Shown: positions 1 through 6,799 of the stretch, one piece after another
Layout of the letters: each line of letters starts with the position of its first letter
Numbering within the stretch: position 1 is the stretch's first letter
Source: DUOD01 sp050945235
Lineage (GTDB): Bacteria; Bacillota; Clostridia; DUOD01
Assembly: GCA_050945235.1 (NCBI GenBank)
Contig: JBMNSO010000009.1
Coordinates: 1-29,548 of the forward strand
Length of the DNA: 29,548 bases
Direction: 5' to 3'
The notes under the pieces: generated by a model
What the model saw: the letters and a program-made list of their open reading frames with translations, nothing else
The model's database searches: none
What the model was told of the DNA's origin: nothing
Made by a program: the position numbers and the translations under genes

Positions 1-228
1 ATGGGCATTGACCAGCAGGGCACCGGGATTATCTGTTGCTGTGGTGCCTTGGTCCAAAATGAAGCTGGTATTTAGCTGTGTGAGGTAATTGTCCATTGCG
101 TTGCGATTATATATTACCACATCGGCATTTTGTACCTCTTCATCATATATCACTGTATTATAACCTCTGGCCGATAAAAATCTTGCCAAATCTTCTAAAC
201 CCTGTTCTAATGCTATGGTTTTAGGCAT
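1..228 (-). CDS. UPF0180 / YkuS family protein (3' end cut by window edge)
   Basis: The reverse strand reads ATG at 228 with a GGAGG site at 236-240, and stays open for 76 codons to the window edge. The protein begins MPKTIALEQGLEDLARFLSARG and continues with a YDEEVQNADVVIYN stretch, which matches the short UPF0180/YkuS family (about 80-95 residues in Firmicutes). Little should therefore be missing. The function of the family is not known; no membrane segment or catalytic motif is visible. It lies downstream of the DUF4446 gene on the same strand, 98 bases away, and may be co-transcribed with it. The family call rests on recall of the conserved N-terminus, so it is fairly but not fully secure. 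Confidence 0.75.
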   Translation of the reverse strand, partial: MPKTIALEQGLEDLARFLSARGYNTVIYDEEVQNADVVIYNRNAMDNYLTQLNTSFILDQGTTATDNPGALLVNAH

Positions 229-326
229 AAATACACCTCCCACCATAGCATTATCAATTGCTGCATATTTTATGCATAAGGTATAGGATAATAGTGAAGT
301 TGGCGTTAAACCCGATATCGGCCGGT

Positions 327-851
327 TTATTCCTTGATGGACCTTGCTTCAAATTTGCGTTCCAAAGCTATTTGCAAAGCCTCCTGCTCTTCCGTAGTAA
401 GGGCATAGTTTGATTGAAGATTACTGATGGGTTTTGCAAAAATGGAAGTGGTATTGCGTCCATATAACCCGGTAAGGACCAATCCATTATTTCTGTCATC
501 CAACAGTGCTATGGAAAAACTCAAATCACTACCCATTTCCTTAAATGGATTATACCGCACTATGCCGATTTTCTGGAAGCATTGCTTCAACTGATTTTTT
601 ATATAAGTACATTGAACCTCCAGTTCATCCACCCTAGCTATGGACCGTTCTATGTTGTCAAAACTATCATTTATTATTGCTTCCAGATTTTTATTGTTCA
701 TTCCCCGCATTAATTTTTTATAGCGTTTTATCATGCTTGACGTTCTGATCATGTTTACTATTAGCAAAACTACCGATATGAGGCTTATTATAACAGCTAT
801 CAGCAGGATAATGATTTGGTACTGTTTGAAAAATGGTAATATGGTATCCAT
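327..851 (-). CDS. DUF4446 family membrane-anchored protein
   Basis: This 174-residue protein has one N-terminal membrane segment (about residues 12-34, IIILLIAVIISLISVVLLIV), a basic flank with a helical region (about 38-95) and a compact C-terminal domain containing FSIALLDDRNNGLVLTGLYGR, the signature stretch of the DUF4446 family. The start at 851 has a good AAGGAG site seven bases upstream. DUF4446 genes are often found near parB/spo0J in Clostridia, but no parB is visible here. The function is unknown. The C-terminal domain is expected on the cytoplasmic side, because the basic residues follow the membrane helix. It is followed on the same strand by the UPF0180 gene. Confidence 0.8.
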   Translation of the reverse strand: MDTILPFFKQYQIIILLIAVIISLISVVLLIVNMIRTSSMIKRYKKLMRGMNNKNLEAIINDSFDNIERSIARVDELEVQCTYIKNQLKQCFQKIGIVRYNPFKEMGSDLSFSIALLDDRNNGLVLTGLYGRNTTSIFAKPISNLQSNYALTTEEQEALQIALERKFEARSIKE

Positions 852-887
852 ATTAAGCTCCTTTCTAAAAGGTCACAAAGTAGTTTT

Positions 888-1097
888 CTAGGCATGAAAC
901 TTGCGATAGCAACAACGGATCATAGCCTTGTGGGTGGTATTGGAGGTTACACAGAAGATATTGTTATCATCTGAAGTATATTTTATATCATAAACCCATT
1001 TGTTGTCCATAAGATTAGGATGGGTAATAAAAATATATTCGCCTTTTTTCCCTAATATCCTTCTTTTTTTAAGATTGCCGATACATAAAGTTGCCAT
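888..1097 (-). CDS. doubtful 69-residue hypothetical protein
   Basis: An open frame of 69 codons starts at ATG 1097 and ends with TAG at 888, 36 bases ahead of the DUF4446 gene on the same strand. The peptide is basic and has five scattered cysteines (C5, C49, C62 and C63 among them), but I recognise no family. There is no purine-rich ribosome site upstream of the ATG and no convincing promoter on this strand. It may be a real small protein read in an operon with DUF4446, or a chance frame in the leader region of that operon. Confidence 0.35.
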   Translation of the reverse strand: MATLCIGNLKKRRILGKKGEYIFITHPNLMDNKWVYDIKYTSDDNNIFCVTSNTTHKAMIRCCYRKFHA

Positions 1098-1146
1098 GTT
1101 TACACGTTAACAATAGGGGTAATATGTAAAAAAATTATTCAAGGCA

Positions 1147-1175
1147 TTGACAAATAATTAACAAAGCGTTATACT
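1147..1175 (+). promoter_or_regulatory. sigma-A promoter for the glycine riboswitch / threonine aldolase unit
   Basis: TTGACA at 1147-1152 and TATACT at 1170-1175 are separated by exactly 17 bases. Transcription should begin near 1182, just ahead of the first glycine aptamer. Confidence 0.85.
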
Positions 1176-1197
1176 AGGTTTAATTAAATAATCGGAT

Positions 1198-1362
1198 GAC
1201 GGTCATGGGAGAGGGATGAATAATCCACCGAAGGAGTCAAACTCTCAGGTGCCTGTAGTTGCAGGTAGGACCATGTCCCGACGAACCTCTGGAGAGACTC
1301 GTATAGAGCGCCGAAGGGGCAAAGCTTAATTGCTAATCTCTCAGGCAAAAGGACAGAGTGGA
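1198..1362 (+). ncRNA. tandem glycine riboswitch (two aptamers)
   Basis: Two glycine aptamers lie in series. The first (about 1201-1275) contains GGGAGAGG, CCACCGAAGGAG and CTCTCAGGTGCC; the second (about 1283-1362) contains CTGGAGAGACTC, GCGCCGAAGGGGCAA and TCTCTCAGGCAAAAGGACAGAG. These are the conserved gcvT-type elements, and each aptamer can close a P1 stem (CATGG with CCATG for the first, CTCT with AGAG for the second). The element is followed by an intrinsic terminator and a threonine aldolase gene, so it should control readthrough into that gene. Family knowledge: most glycine riboswitches turn on the glycine cleavage operon when glycine is high. The sign here is not obvious from sequence. 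Confidence 0.95.
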
Positions 1363-1436
1363 ACGTTAAATGATGGATATTACCATAATATTATGTTAAT
1401 TATCCGGTTCTAACGTCCTTATTACATCTTCCAGAG

Positions 1437-1466
1437 GGTCAAATCAAACAAGATTTGACCTTTTTG
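1437..1466 (+). terminator. intrinsic terminator of the glycine riboswitch
   Basis: A perfect 9-bp stem (GGTCAAATC 1437-1445 with GATTTGACC 1452-1460) with a 6-base loop is followed directly by TTTTT. It sits between the second aptamer and the threonine aldolase start, so it is the likely expression platform. Confidence 0.92.
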
Positions 1467-1497
1467 TTTTAGCTCAAAAAAGAAAGGATGTTGTAAA

Positions 1498-2559
1498 GTG
1501 AAAAGGATAATAGATTTAAGGAGCGATACGGTAACCGTGCCCACCGAAAAGATGCGAAGGGCCATGTATAGTGCCGAAGTGGGAGACGATGTATACGGTG
1601 ATGACACCACCATGGCTAGATTGGAAAGAATGGCAGCACAAAAGGTGGGAAAGGAGGCCGCCCTGTTTGTACCTACCGGTACCATGGGCAACCAGCTGGC
1701 GGTATTGACCCATACAAAGAGAGGCCAGGAAATAATATTGGAAGAGAACTGTCATATATTCAATTATGAGGTAGGGGGCATGGCATTTTTAGCCGGTGTC
1801 CAGGCCAAGCTGCTCAAGGGAAAAGAGGGCATACTGGATGCAAAGGAGGTAGAAAACAGTATAAGGATAGATGATATTCATTTTCCCAGCACTGGCCTTA
1901 TATGCATGGAAAACACCCATAACAGAGCGGGGGGGATAGCCATCCATCCTGACAAGATGGAGCCCGTGTACCGCGTTGCAAAAAAACACAACATACTCGT
2001 CCATCTCGACGGAGCCAGGGTGTTTAACGCCGCCGTTGCCTTGGGCGTGGATGTTAAGGATATCACCCGGTATTGTGATACTGTAATGTTTTGCATATCC
2101 AAGGGCCTGTGTGCGCCCGTGGGTTCGTTGTTGGCCGGAGACAGAGCCTTTATTCAAAGGGCAAGAAAGATAAGGAAGATGTTGGGTGGAGGCATGAGAC
2201 AATCGGGTATACTGGCTGCTGCCGGTATAGTAGCCCTGACGGAGATGGTCGATAGGCTGGCCATAGACCATGAAAACGCCAAGGCTTTGGCCGAAGGGCT
2301 GGCCAATATTCATGGTATTAAAATCGATGTTGCCAGGATTCAAACCAATATAGTAATATTTGATATTTCCCAGACGGGAATGAACGGCGATCAATTGGTT
2401 GAAAGGCTCAAGCCCTTTGGCATTAAGGCTATAGGCTCGCCGAATGGTATTGTAAGGTTCGTAACCCATAGATACGTTACCCGCAGGGACGTAGAGAGGG
2501 TGTTGGACGTGATGGCCAAGATAATCAATGGCGTAAGCCCACTGGCCCGGGCAAATTAG
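1498..2559 (+). CDS. ltaE: low-specificity L-threonine aldolase
   Basis: A PLP-dependent fold-type I enzyme that cleaves L-threonine (and allo-threonine) to glycine and acetaldehyde in the cytoplasm. At 353 residues it is full length for the beta-eliminating lyase/threonine aldolase family. The N-terminus RSDTVTVPTEKMRRAM is the family signature, followed by GDDVYGDDTT, the substrate/PLP region VPTGTMGNQLA, the HLDGARVFNAA motif with the PLP aspartate, and CISKGLCAPVGS carrying the Schiff-base lysine. GTG at 1498 is the start, placed by an AAAGGA site about 12 bases upstream and by alignment to the conserved N-terminus. It is the only gene directly behind the glycine riboswitch, which suits an enzyme whose product is glycine. 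No strong terminator follows before cooS. Confidence 0.95.
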   Translation: MKRIIDLRSDTVTVPTEKMRRAMYSAEVGDDVYGDDTTMARLERMAAQKVGKEAALFVPTGTMGNQLAVLTHTKRGQEIILEENCHIFNYEVGGMAFLAGVQAKLLKGKEGILDAKEVENSIRIDDIHFPSTGLICMENTHNRAGGIAIHPDKMEPVYRVAKKHNILVHLDGARVFNAAVALGVDVKDITRYCDTVMFCISKGLCAPVGSLLAGDRAFIQRARKIRKMLGGGMRQSGILAAAGIVALTEMVDRLAIDHENAKALAEGLANIHGIKIDVARIQTNIVIFDISQTGMNGDQLVERLKPFGIKAIGSPNGIVRFVTHRYVTRRDVERVLDVMAKIINGVSPLARAN

Positions 2560-2621
2560 AGGACCTTTAAAAAGGTTGTAGCTCCAAACAAGTTCCCTTT
2601 ACCCTCCTGTTGCTGGGTTTG

Positions 2622-2683
2622 TTGGTTGGTTATACGCATATTCCTGGCTATAAGTGAGCAAACTTCTATTGGAGACCAACCAA
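2622..2683 (+). promoter_or_regulatory. inverted repeat around a possible cooS promoter
   Basis: TTGGTTGG (2622-2629) and CCAACCAA (2676-2683) form perfect 8-base arms 46 bases apart; the right arm ends against the cooS ribosome site. A weak promoter candidate lies between them: TTGGTT 2626-2631, 17 bases, TATAAG 2649-2654. The arms could be an operator or an RNA stem next to the Shine-Dalgarno site. Confidence 0.35.
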
Positions 2684-2697
2684 AGGAGGGTTAAACA

Positions 2698-4614
2698 ATG
2701 ACTGAAACCATACTAGAAAAATCCCAGGGACGGGTGAGCTATCACGATTCGGTGGAGGAAATGCTAAAGCGCATTAGATCGGACGGTTTAACCAATGTAT
2801 TCGATCGCTGGGTGTTGCAGGAAAAGATAAGGTGTAAATTCTGCCTGGAAGGACTAAGCTGTCAGCTTTGTACCCAGGGCCCCTGCCGTATCAGCGAAAA
2901 GTCCGGTATTGACAAGGGAGTTTGCGGCATAGACGGCGATGCCATGGCAATGAGAAATATACTGATGCGCAATGTGATGGGAGCCGGTACTTACAGTCAG
3001 CATGCCTACCAGGCCTTTAGAACACTGAAATCCACAGGTGAGGGCAAGACTCCCTTTAGAATAACGGACCAGAACAAGCTTAAATGGATGTGTGAAAAGG
3101 TAGGGATCGACACCAACCAGGATATTAATGCCATGGCCATTCAATTGGGCGATTTTTTAGAGGGAGAACTGCATAAAAATTATGACAGCCCAAGTATAAT
3201 GATAGAGACCTTTGCCCCCAAAAAGCGTAAGGCACTGTGGCGGGATAAGGCCCTCTACCCGGCGGGTGTGGTATATGAAATGCAGGATGCAATTGCCAGC
3301 TGCCTTACCAATGTGGACGGCGATTATATTTCCTTTGCCAAAAAGGCCCTTAGATTGGGTATTGCTACTATTTATACAGCCCAGATCGGCCTGGAGATGG
3401 CCCAGGATATCCTTTTTGGTACTCCATGGCCCCACGAAACAGAGGTGGATTTGGGCATAATGGACGGCGATTACATCAATATAGTGTTTAACGGCCACCA
3501 ACCCTTTGTCGGAGTGGCAACGCTGGAGAAGGCCCGGGATGAAGATGTCCAAAAAAGGGCCAGGGACACCGGGGCCAAGGGGCTTAGAATAGTAGGGTCC
3601 ATTGAAACCGGACAGGAATTATTGCAAAGGTTTGACATGGACGGGGTATTTGTAGGGCTTATTGGTAATTGGCTGTCCATTGAACCACTGCTGGCCACAG
3701 GTACGGTGGACGTTTTTGCCATGGAGGAGAATTGTTCGCCGCCTCAGATCGGTCAGTATGCCGATAAATATCAAATAACCCTGGTCAGTGTAAACGACCT
3801 GATAAGGCTGCCCGGCCTCAAGCATACCTTCGATTATAAACCGCCGGAAGCATCCCACTTGGCTGATGAATTGATAAACCTGGCCATTGAAAATTTTAAA
3901 AAGAGGAAGGGCAGGGTTGCACCCAAGGTGCCCGCCATAAAACAAAAAGCAATTGCCGGGTTTTCCACTGAGGCGGTTTTAGAGGCCTTGGGTAACAAAC
4001 TGGATCCTTTGGTGGATGTAATAGCCTCAGGCAAGGTGAAGGGCGTTGTTGCCCTGGTTAACTGTTCTACTTTGAGGAACGGGCCCCAGGATACTACCAC
4101 TGTGGGTGTTACCAAGGAACTGATCAAAAGGGATATACTTATGGTGAGCAGCGGCTGCGGTAACCATGCCCTGGAGGTTGCGGGGCTATGCAACCTTGAC
4201 GCTATTGAGGAAGCCGGTGACGGCCTCAAGGAAGTATGCCGGGGCCTTGGTATACCCCCGGTTTTAAGTTTCGGTACCTGTACCGATACCGGCAGGATTT
4301 CAATGCTGGTTACCGCCCTGGCCGACCATCTGGATGTAGATGTTTCCGATTTGCCCATAGTGATAACCGCCCCTGAATGGATGGAACAAAAGGCCACCAT
4401 TGACGGAGTGTTTGGAGTTGCCTACGGTGCCTATACCCATCTTTCCCCTACACCTTTCCTTACCGGTGCCAGAAGGCTGGTGAAGCTATTGACCGAGGAT
4501 GTGGAAGGCCTGACAGGGGGTAAGTTTGCCCTGGGGGATGACCCTAAGGCTATAGCCGATGATATAGAAAACCATATTATGAAAAAAAGAAGGGCAATGG
4601 GCTTGCCTGTATAA
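2698..4614 (+). CDS. cooS: divergent Ni-type carbon monoxide dehydrogenase catalytic subunit homologue (CooS)
   Basis: This 638-residue protein matches anaerobic CODH over its full length, with a strong GGAGGG site before ATG 2698. Near the N-terminus CKFCLEGLSCQLCTQGPC supplies B-cluster cysteines C55, C58, C63 and C76. Compared with Carboxydothermus CooS-II, the second D-cluster cysteine is replaced by S54 and C49 is new, giving a C46-x2-C49 pair like the D-cluster of the Desulfovibrio enzyme. Of the C-cluster ligands, H267, C346, C456, C487 and C528, and the catalytic lysine (K565), align. The segment normally reading ICCTG is SIETG (301-305), so the C295-equivalent cysteine is lost and a glutamate (E303) stands there. 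No cooC, cooF or acsB is nearby. The CODH scaffold is certain; CO oxidation by this protein is not. Other chemistry at a hybrid or non-Ni cluster is possible. Confidence 0.9.
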   Translation: MTETILEKSQGRVSYHDSVEEMLKRIRSDGLTNVFDRWVLQEKIRCKFCLEGLSCQLCTQGPCRISEKSGIDKGVCGIDGDAMAMRNILMRNVMGAGTYSQHAYQAFRTLKSTGEGKTPFRITDQNKLKWMCEKVGIDTNQDINAMAIQLGDFLEGELHKNYDSPSIMIETFAPKKRKALWRDKALYPAGVVYEMQDAIASCLTNVDGDYISFAKKALRLGIATIYTAQIGLEMAQDILFGTPWPHETEVDLGIMDGDYINIVFNGHQPFVGVATLEKARDEDVQKRARDTGAKGLRIVGSIETGQELLQRFDMDGVFVGLIGNWLSIEPLLATGTVDVFAMEENCSPPQIGQYADKYQITLVSVNDLIRLPGLKHTFDYKPPEASHLADELINLAIENFKKRKGRVAPKVPAIKQKAIAGFSTEAVLEALGNKLDPLVDVIASGKVKGVVALVNCSTLRNGPQDTTTVGVTKELIKRDILMVSSGCGNHALEVAGLCNLDAIEEAGDGLKEVCRGLGIPPVLSFGTCTDTGRISMLVTALADHLDVDVSDLPIVITAPEWMEQKATIDGVFGVAYGAYTHLSPTPFLTGARRLVKLLTEDVEGLTGGKFALGDDPKAIADDIENHIMKKRRAMGLPV

Positions 4615-4616
4615 TA

Positions 4617-4649
4617 CCGTAATTGTTATCAATAATCGCAAAATTACGG
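4617..4649 (+). other. hairpin directly after cooS
   Basis: CCGTAATT (4617-4624) and AATTACGG (4642-4649) form a perfect 8-bp stem with a 17-base loop immediately after the cooS stop. No T-tract follows, so it is more likely an mRNA 3' stabiliser than a terminator. Confidence 0.45.
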
Positions 4650-4710
4650 GCATAGTAAGGCTGAAGGTGACCTAAGATAATATTCCATGTTTGCCTTCCC
4701 GGGTAATAGG

Positions 4711-4745
4711 GAGAGGGTCTGGAGTTAAGACCCTCTCTTCTTTAA
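4711..4745 (+). terminator. intrinsic terminator of the cooS transcript
   Basis: GAGAGGGTCT (4711-4720) pairs with AGACCCTCTC (4728-4737) over a 7-base loop and is followed by TTCTTT. The stretch from cooS to the next gene (4615-4978) otherwise holds the hairpin at 4617 and the promoter at 4822; I see no further gene in it. Confidence 0.88.
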
Positions 4746-4821
4746 TGGGAGTTATAAGGCATTATTTCAGTTTATGATTTTTACAATATCTTATTAAATA
4801 TTAGGGCCGACGGGAAATTTC

Positions 4822-4850
4822 TTGAATTTGTACAAACTAACGTATATAAT
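4822..4850 (+). promoter_or_regulatory. sigma-A promoter for the DUF4064-like gene
   Basis: TTGAAT (4822-4827) and a perfect TATAAT (4845-4850) with a 17-base spacer. Start of transcription is expected near 4857, giving an AT-rich leader of about 120 bases. Confidence 0.75.
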
Positions 4851-4978
4851 AAAGATGTGCTGATGGTAAATAAAGGCACATATAATATAATAAAGATATA
4901 TTTAATAGTTTTTAGTTACCTGTCCTATGATGATTAGTTTTTAATGGTTAAACAAAGCAAAAAAAGGAGGTTATAGCT

Positions 4979-5338
4979 ATGAAAAGAACAGCTGAATTTG
5001 TACTGAGCTTAATAGGCGGAATACTGGGTATTCTCAGCTCAATTTTTCTAATGACAGTAGGCGCATTCTTTAGCTTGTTTTCACAAGAAGCCGGCGCAGT
5101 AACCACAACACTTGGAGTAATACCACTTATTATAAGTATTATAGCAATAGTCGGCGGTGTTATAATCAAAAAGAAAGCTAAACTGGGGAAAATATTATTA
5201 CTTATTGCAGGTGTATTACTAATCATATTCTCCTTCTTGCCATTTTTTGGCTTGACGTTTATTATTCCAGCTATTCTTGTTCTAATAGGCGCTATTTTAG
5301 GGCTTGTAAGAAAGGAACAACCGTCAGTAGCGGCATAA
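4979..5338 (+). CDS. small DUF4064-like membrane protein
   Basis: A 119-residue hydrophobic protein with three to four predicted membrane segments: about residues 7-33, 46-63, 69-88 and 90-110. The KRTAEFVLSLIGGILGIL opening and the glycine-rich first helix resemble the DUF4064 family of small Firmicute membrane proteins. A very strong AAAAGGAGG site lies eight bases before ATG 4979. It has its own promoter and terminator and is therefore monocistronic. Function is unknown. Its codon use is AT-richer than that of cooS, but not enough to argue for transfer. Confidence 0.75.
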   Translation: MKRTAEFVLSLIGGILGILSSIFLMTVGAFFSLFSQEAGAVTTTLGVIPLIISIIAIVGGVIIKKKAKLGKILLLIAGVLLIIFSFLPFFGLTFIIPAILVLIGAILGLVRKEQPSVAA

Positions 5339-5382
5339 TTGGGCTTATTTAAATTTTTTATGTAAAGCTTTGTTTGACCATT

Positions 5383-5408
5383 CCCCGGGAAATATCCCGG
5401 GGTTTATT
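5383..5408 (+). terminator. intrinsic terminator after the DUF4064-like gene
   Basis: A perfect 8-bp GC-rich stem, CCCCGGGA (5383-5390) with TCCCGGGG (5395-5402), around an AATA loop, followed by TTTATT. Confidence 0.88.
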
Positions 5409-5429
5409 TATACAAAAATTCAGTAATTT

Positions 5430-5438
5430 TGATATAAT
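5430..5438 (+). promoter_or_regulatory. extended -10 promoter for the alcohol dehydrogenase gene
   Basis: TGaTATAAT at 5430-5438 is a perfect extended -10 element with no good -35 box upstream. Transcription should start near 5445, leaving a leader of about 48 bases. Confidence 0.65.
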
Positions 5439-5492
5439 ATGGATTACAGATAGAGTTTAAACTATAAACTTATATATTGGGTGGTGATGGAC

Positions 5493-6659
5493 ATGATGAA
5501 TTTTAATTTTTATAATCCTACCAGGATCCTGTTTGGCAAGGGTCAATTGGCCAACCTTCCTGGAGAAATAAGGAGATTGGGAAAGAATAGAATCCTGGTT
5601 GTTTCCGGTAAAGGCAGTGTAAAGAGGATAGGCCTATATGACAAGGTAATATCTATATTAAAGGATATGTGCCTGACATTTTTTGAATTGGGGGGCATAG
5701 ACCCTAATCCTAGGTTAACCGATGTGAGGAAGGGAATCGACATATGCCGATCAAAAAATGTGGATTTTATTCTGGCTGTAGGTGGGGGAAGTGTAATAGA
5801 TGCCAGCAAGGCCATTGCCGCCGGAACAGTATCCGATAGGGATATCTGGTCCTATTTTACCGAAGGTCATGCAATAGAAGGTGCACTGCCCTTGGGTGAT
5901 ATACTAACCCTTGCCGCCACCGGAACGGAAATGAACGGTAATGCAGTAATTACAAATTGGGGAACAAAGGATAAATTGGCTATAGGCAGTAGTCATTTAA
6001 TACCTAAGTTTTCAATACTCGATCCGGAGTATACATACAGTGTACCTAGGGATCAAACGGTTTATGGTATTGTGGATATTATGGCCCATGTATTTGAAGC
6101 ATATTTTAGCCACACACCTAATACACCTCTCCAGGACAGGATTGCAGAAGGCATTATGAAAACTTTGGTGGAAAATGCGTATAAGGTATTGGATAATTTA
6201 GAAGACTATGATGCTCGGGCTAATATAATGTGGTGCGGTACAATGGCCTTAAACGGCCTGATTGCCACAGGAAAGGAAGAGGACTGGGCTACCCATGGTA
6301 TAGAACATGAAGTGAGCGCAATTTATGACATACCCCATGGTGGGGGATTGGCTATAATATTTCCCAACTGGATGAGATATGTACTGGATGAAGGCATTGA
6401 TAAGTTCGTCCAATACGCCCAAAGGGTATGGGATATCCGTGATACCGGCCAGGGGGATAAGGAGATTGCCCTTGAAGGTATTCAAAGAACCAGGGAGTTT
6501 TTTAACCGTATTGGAGCCCCTGCAACCCTTAGAGATTATAATATAAGTGATGAGAATATAGATATAATGGCCCAAAAGGCTGTGCGATTCGGCCCCATTG
6601 GAGGGTATAAAAAGCTGTACAGGGAAGATGTGGCCAATATATTAAAAATGTGTCTGTGA
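5493..6659 (+). CDS. iron-containing alcohol dehydrogenase, butanol dehydrogenase (BdhA/YugJ) type
   Basis: A 388-residue group III (iron-dependent) alcohol dehydrogenase that reduces aldehydes such as butyraldehyde or acetaldehyde with NAD(P)H. The start MMNFNFYNPTRILFGKG is typical of the YugJ/BDH branch. GGGSVIDASKAIA is the dinucleotide-binding loop. The metal ligands are visible: the Asp and His of GIVDIMAHVFEAYF, then the His of THGIEHEVSAIYDIPHGG and the IPHG His. The open frame extends upstream to GTG 5481, but ATG 5493 (or 5496) is preferred because GGTGGTG lies at a suitable distance and homologues begin there. It is monocistronic, with its own promoter and a strong shared terminator. 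The exact substrate cannot be told from sequence; a fermentative role is likely. Confidence 0.93.
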   Translation: MMNFNFYNPTRILFGKGQLANLPGEIRRLGKNRILVVSGKGSVKRIGLYDKVISILKDMCLTFFELGGIDPNPRLTDVRKGIDICRSKNVDFILAVGGGSVIDASKAIAAGTVSDRDIWSYFTEGHAIEGALPLGDILTLAATGTEMNGNAVITNWGTKDKLAIGSSHLIPKFSILDPEYTYSVPRDQTVYGIVDIMAHVFEAYFSHTPNTPLQDRIAEGIMKTLVENAYKVLDNLEDYDARANIMWCGTMALNGLIATGKEEDWATHGIEHEVSAIYDIPHGGGLAIIFPNWMRYVLDEGIDKFVQYAQRVWDIRDTGQGDKEIALEGIQRTREFFNRIGAPATLRDYNISDENIDIMAQKAVRFGPIGGYKKLYREDVANILKMCL

Positions 6660-6752
6660 ATAGTTTCTACTTAACCAAGTTCATCAATGAAGTCGCCATA
6701 TAGATTCAAGGGCGCAACATCTATCCTTAGCATAATGTTGGCAGCATATATA

Positions 6753-6787
6753 ATCCGGCCTCCCATACTATGTTTGGGAGGCCGGAT
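6753..6787. terminator. bidirectional terminator between convergent genes
   Basis: A perfect 13-bp stem (6753-6765 with 6775-6787, core CCGGCCTCCCA/TGGGAGGCCGG) with a 9-base loop lies between the alcohol dehydrogenase (+) and the minus-strand gene ending at 6800. TTCTTCT follows on the plus strand, and an AT-rich stretch on the minus. Confidence 0.85.
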
Positions 6788-6799
6788 GTTCTTCTAATT

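Noticed and set aside
1789..2469. 226-codon minus-strand open frame inside ltaE
   Set aside because: It is fully antisense to a well-conserved threonine aldolase, with low-complexity composition and no ribosome site.
3834..4400. 188-codon minus-strand open frame inside cooS
   Set aside because: Serine/threonine/leucine-rich shadow of a conserved coding strand; no ribosome site.
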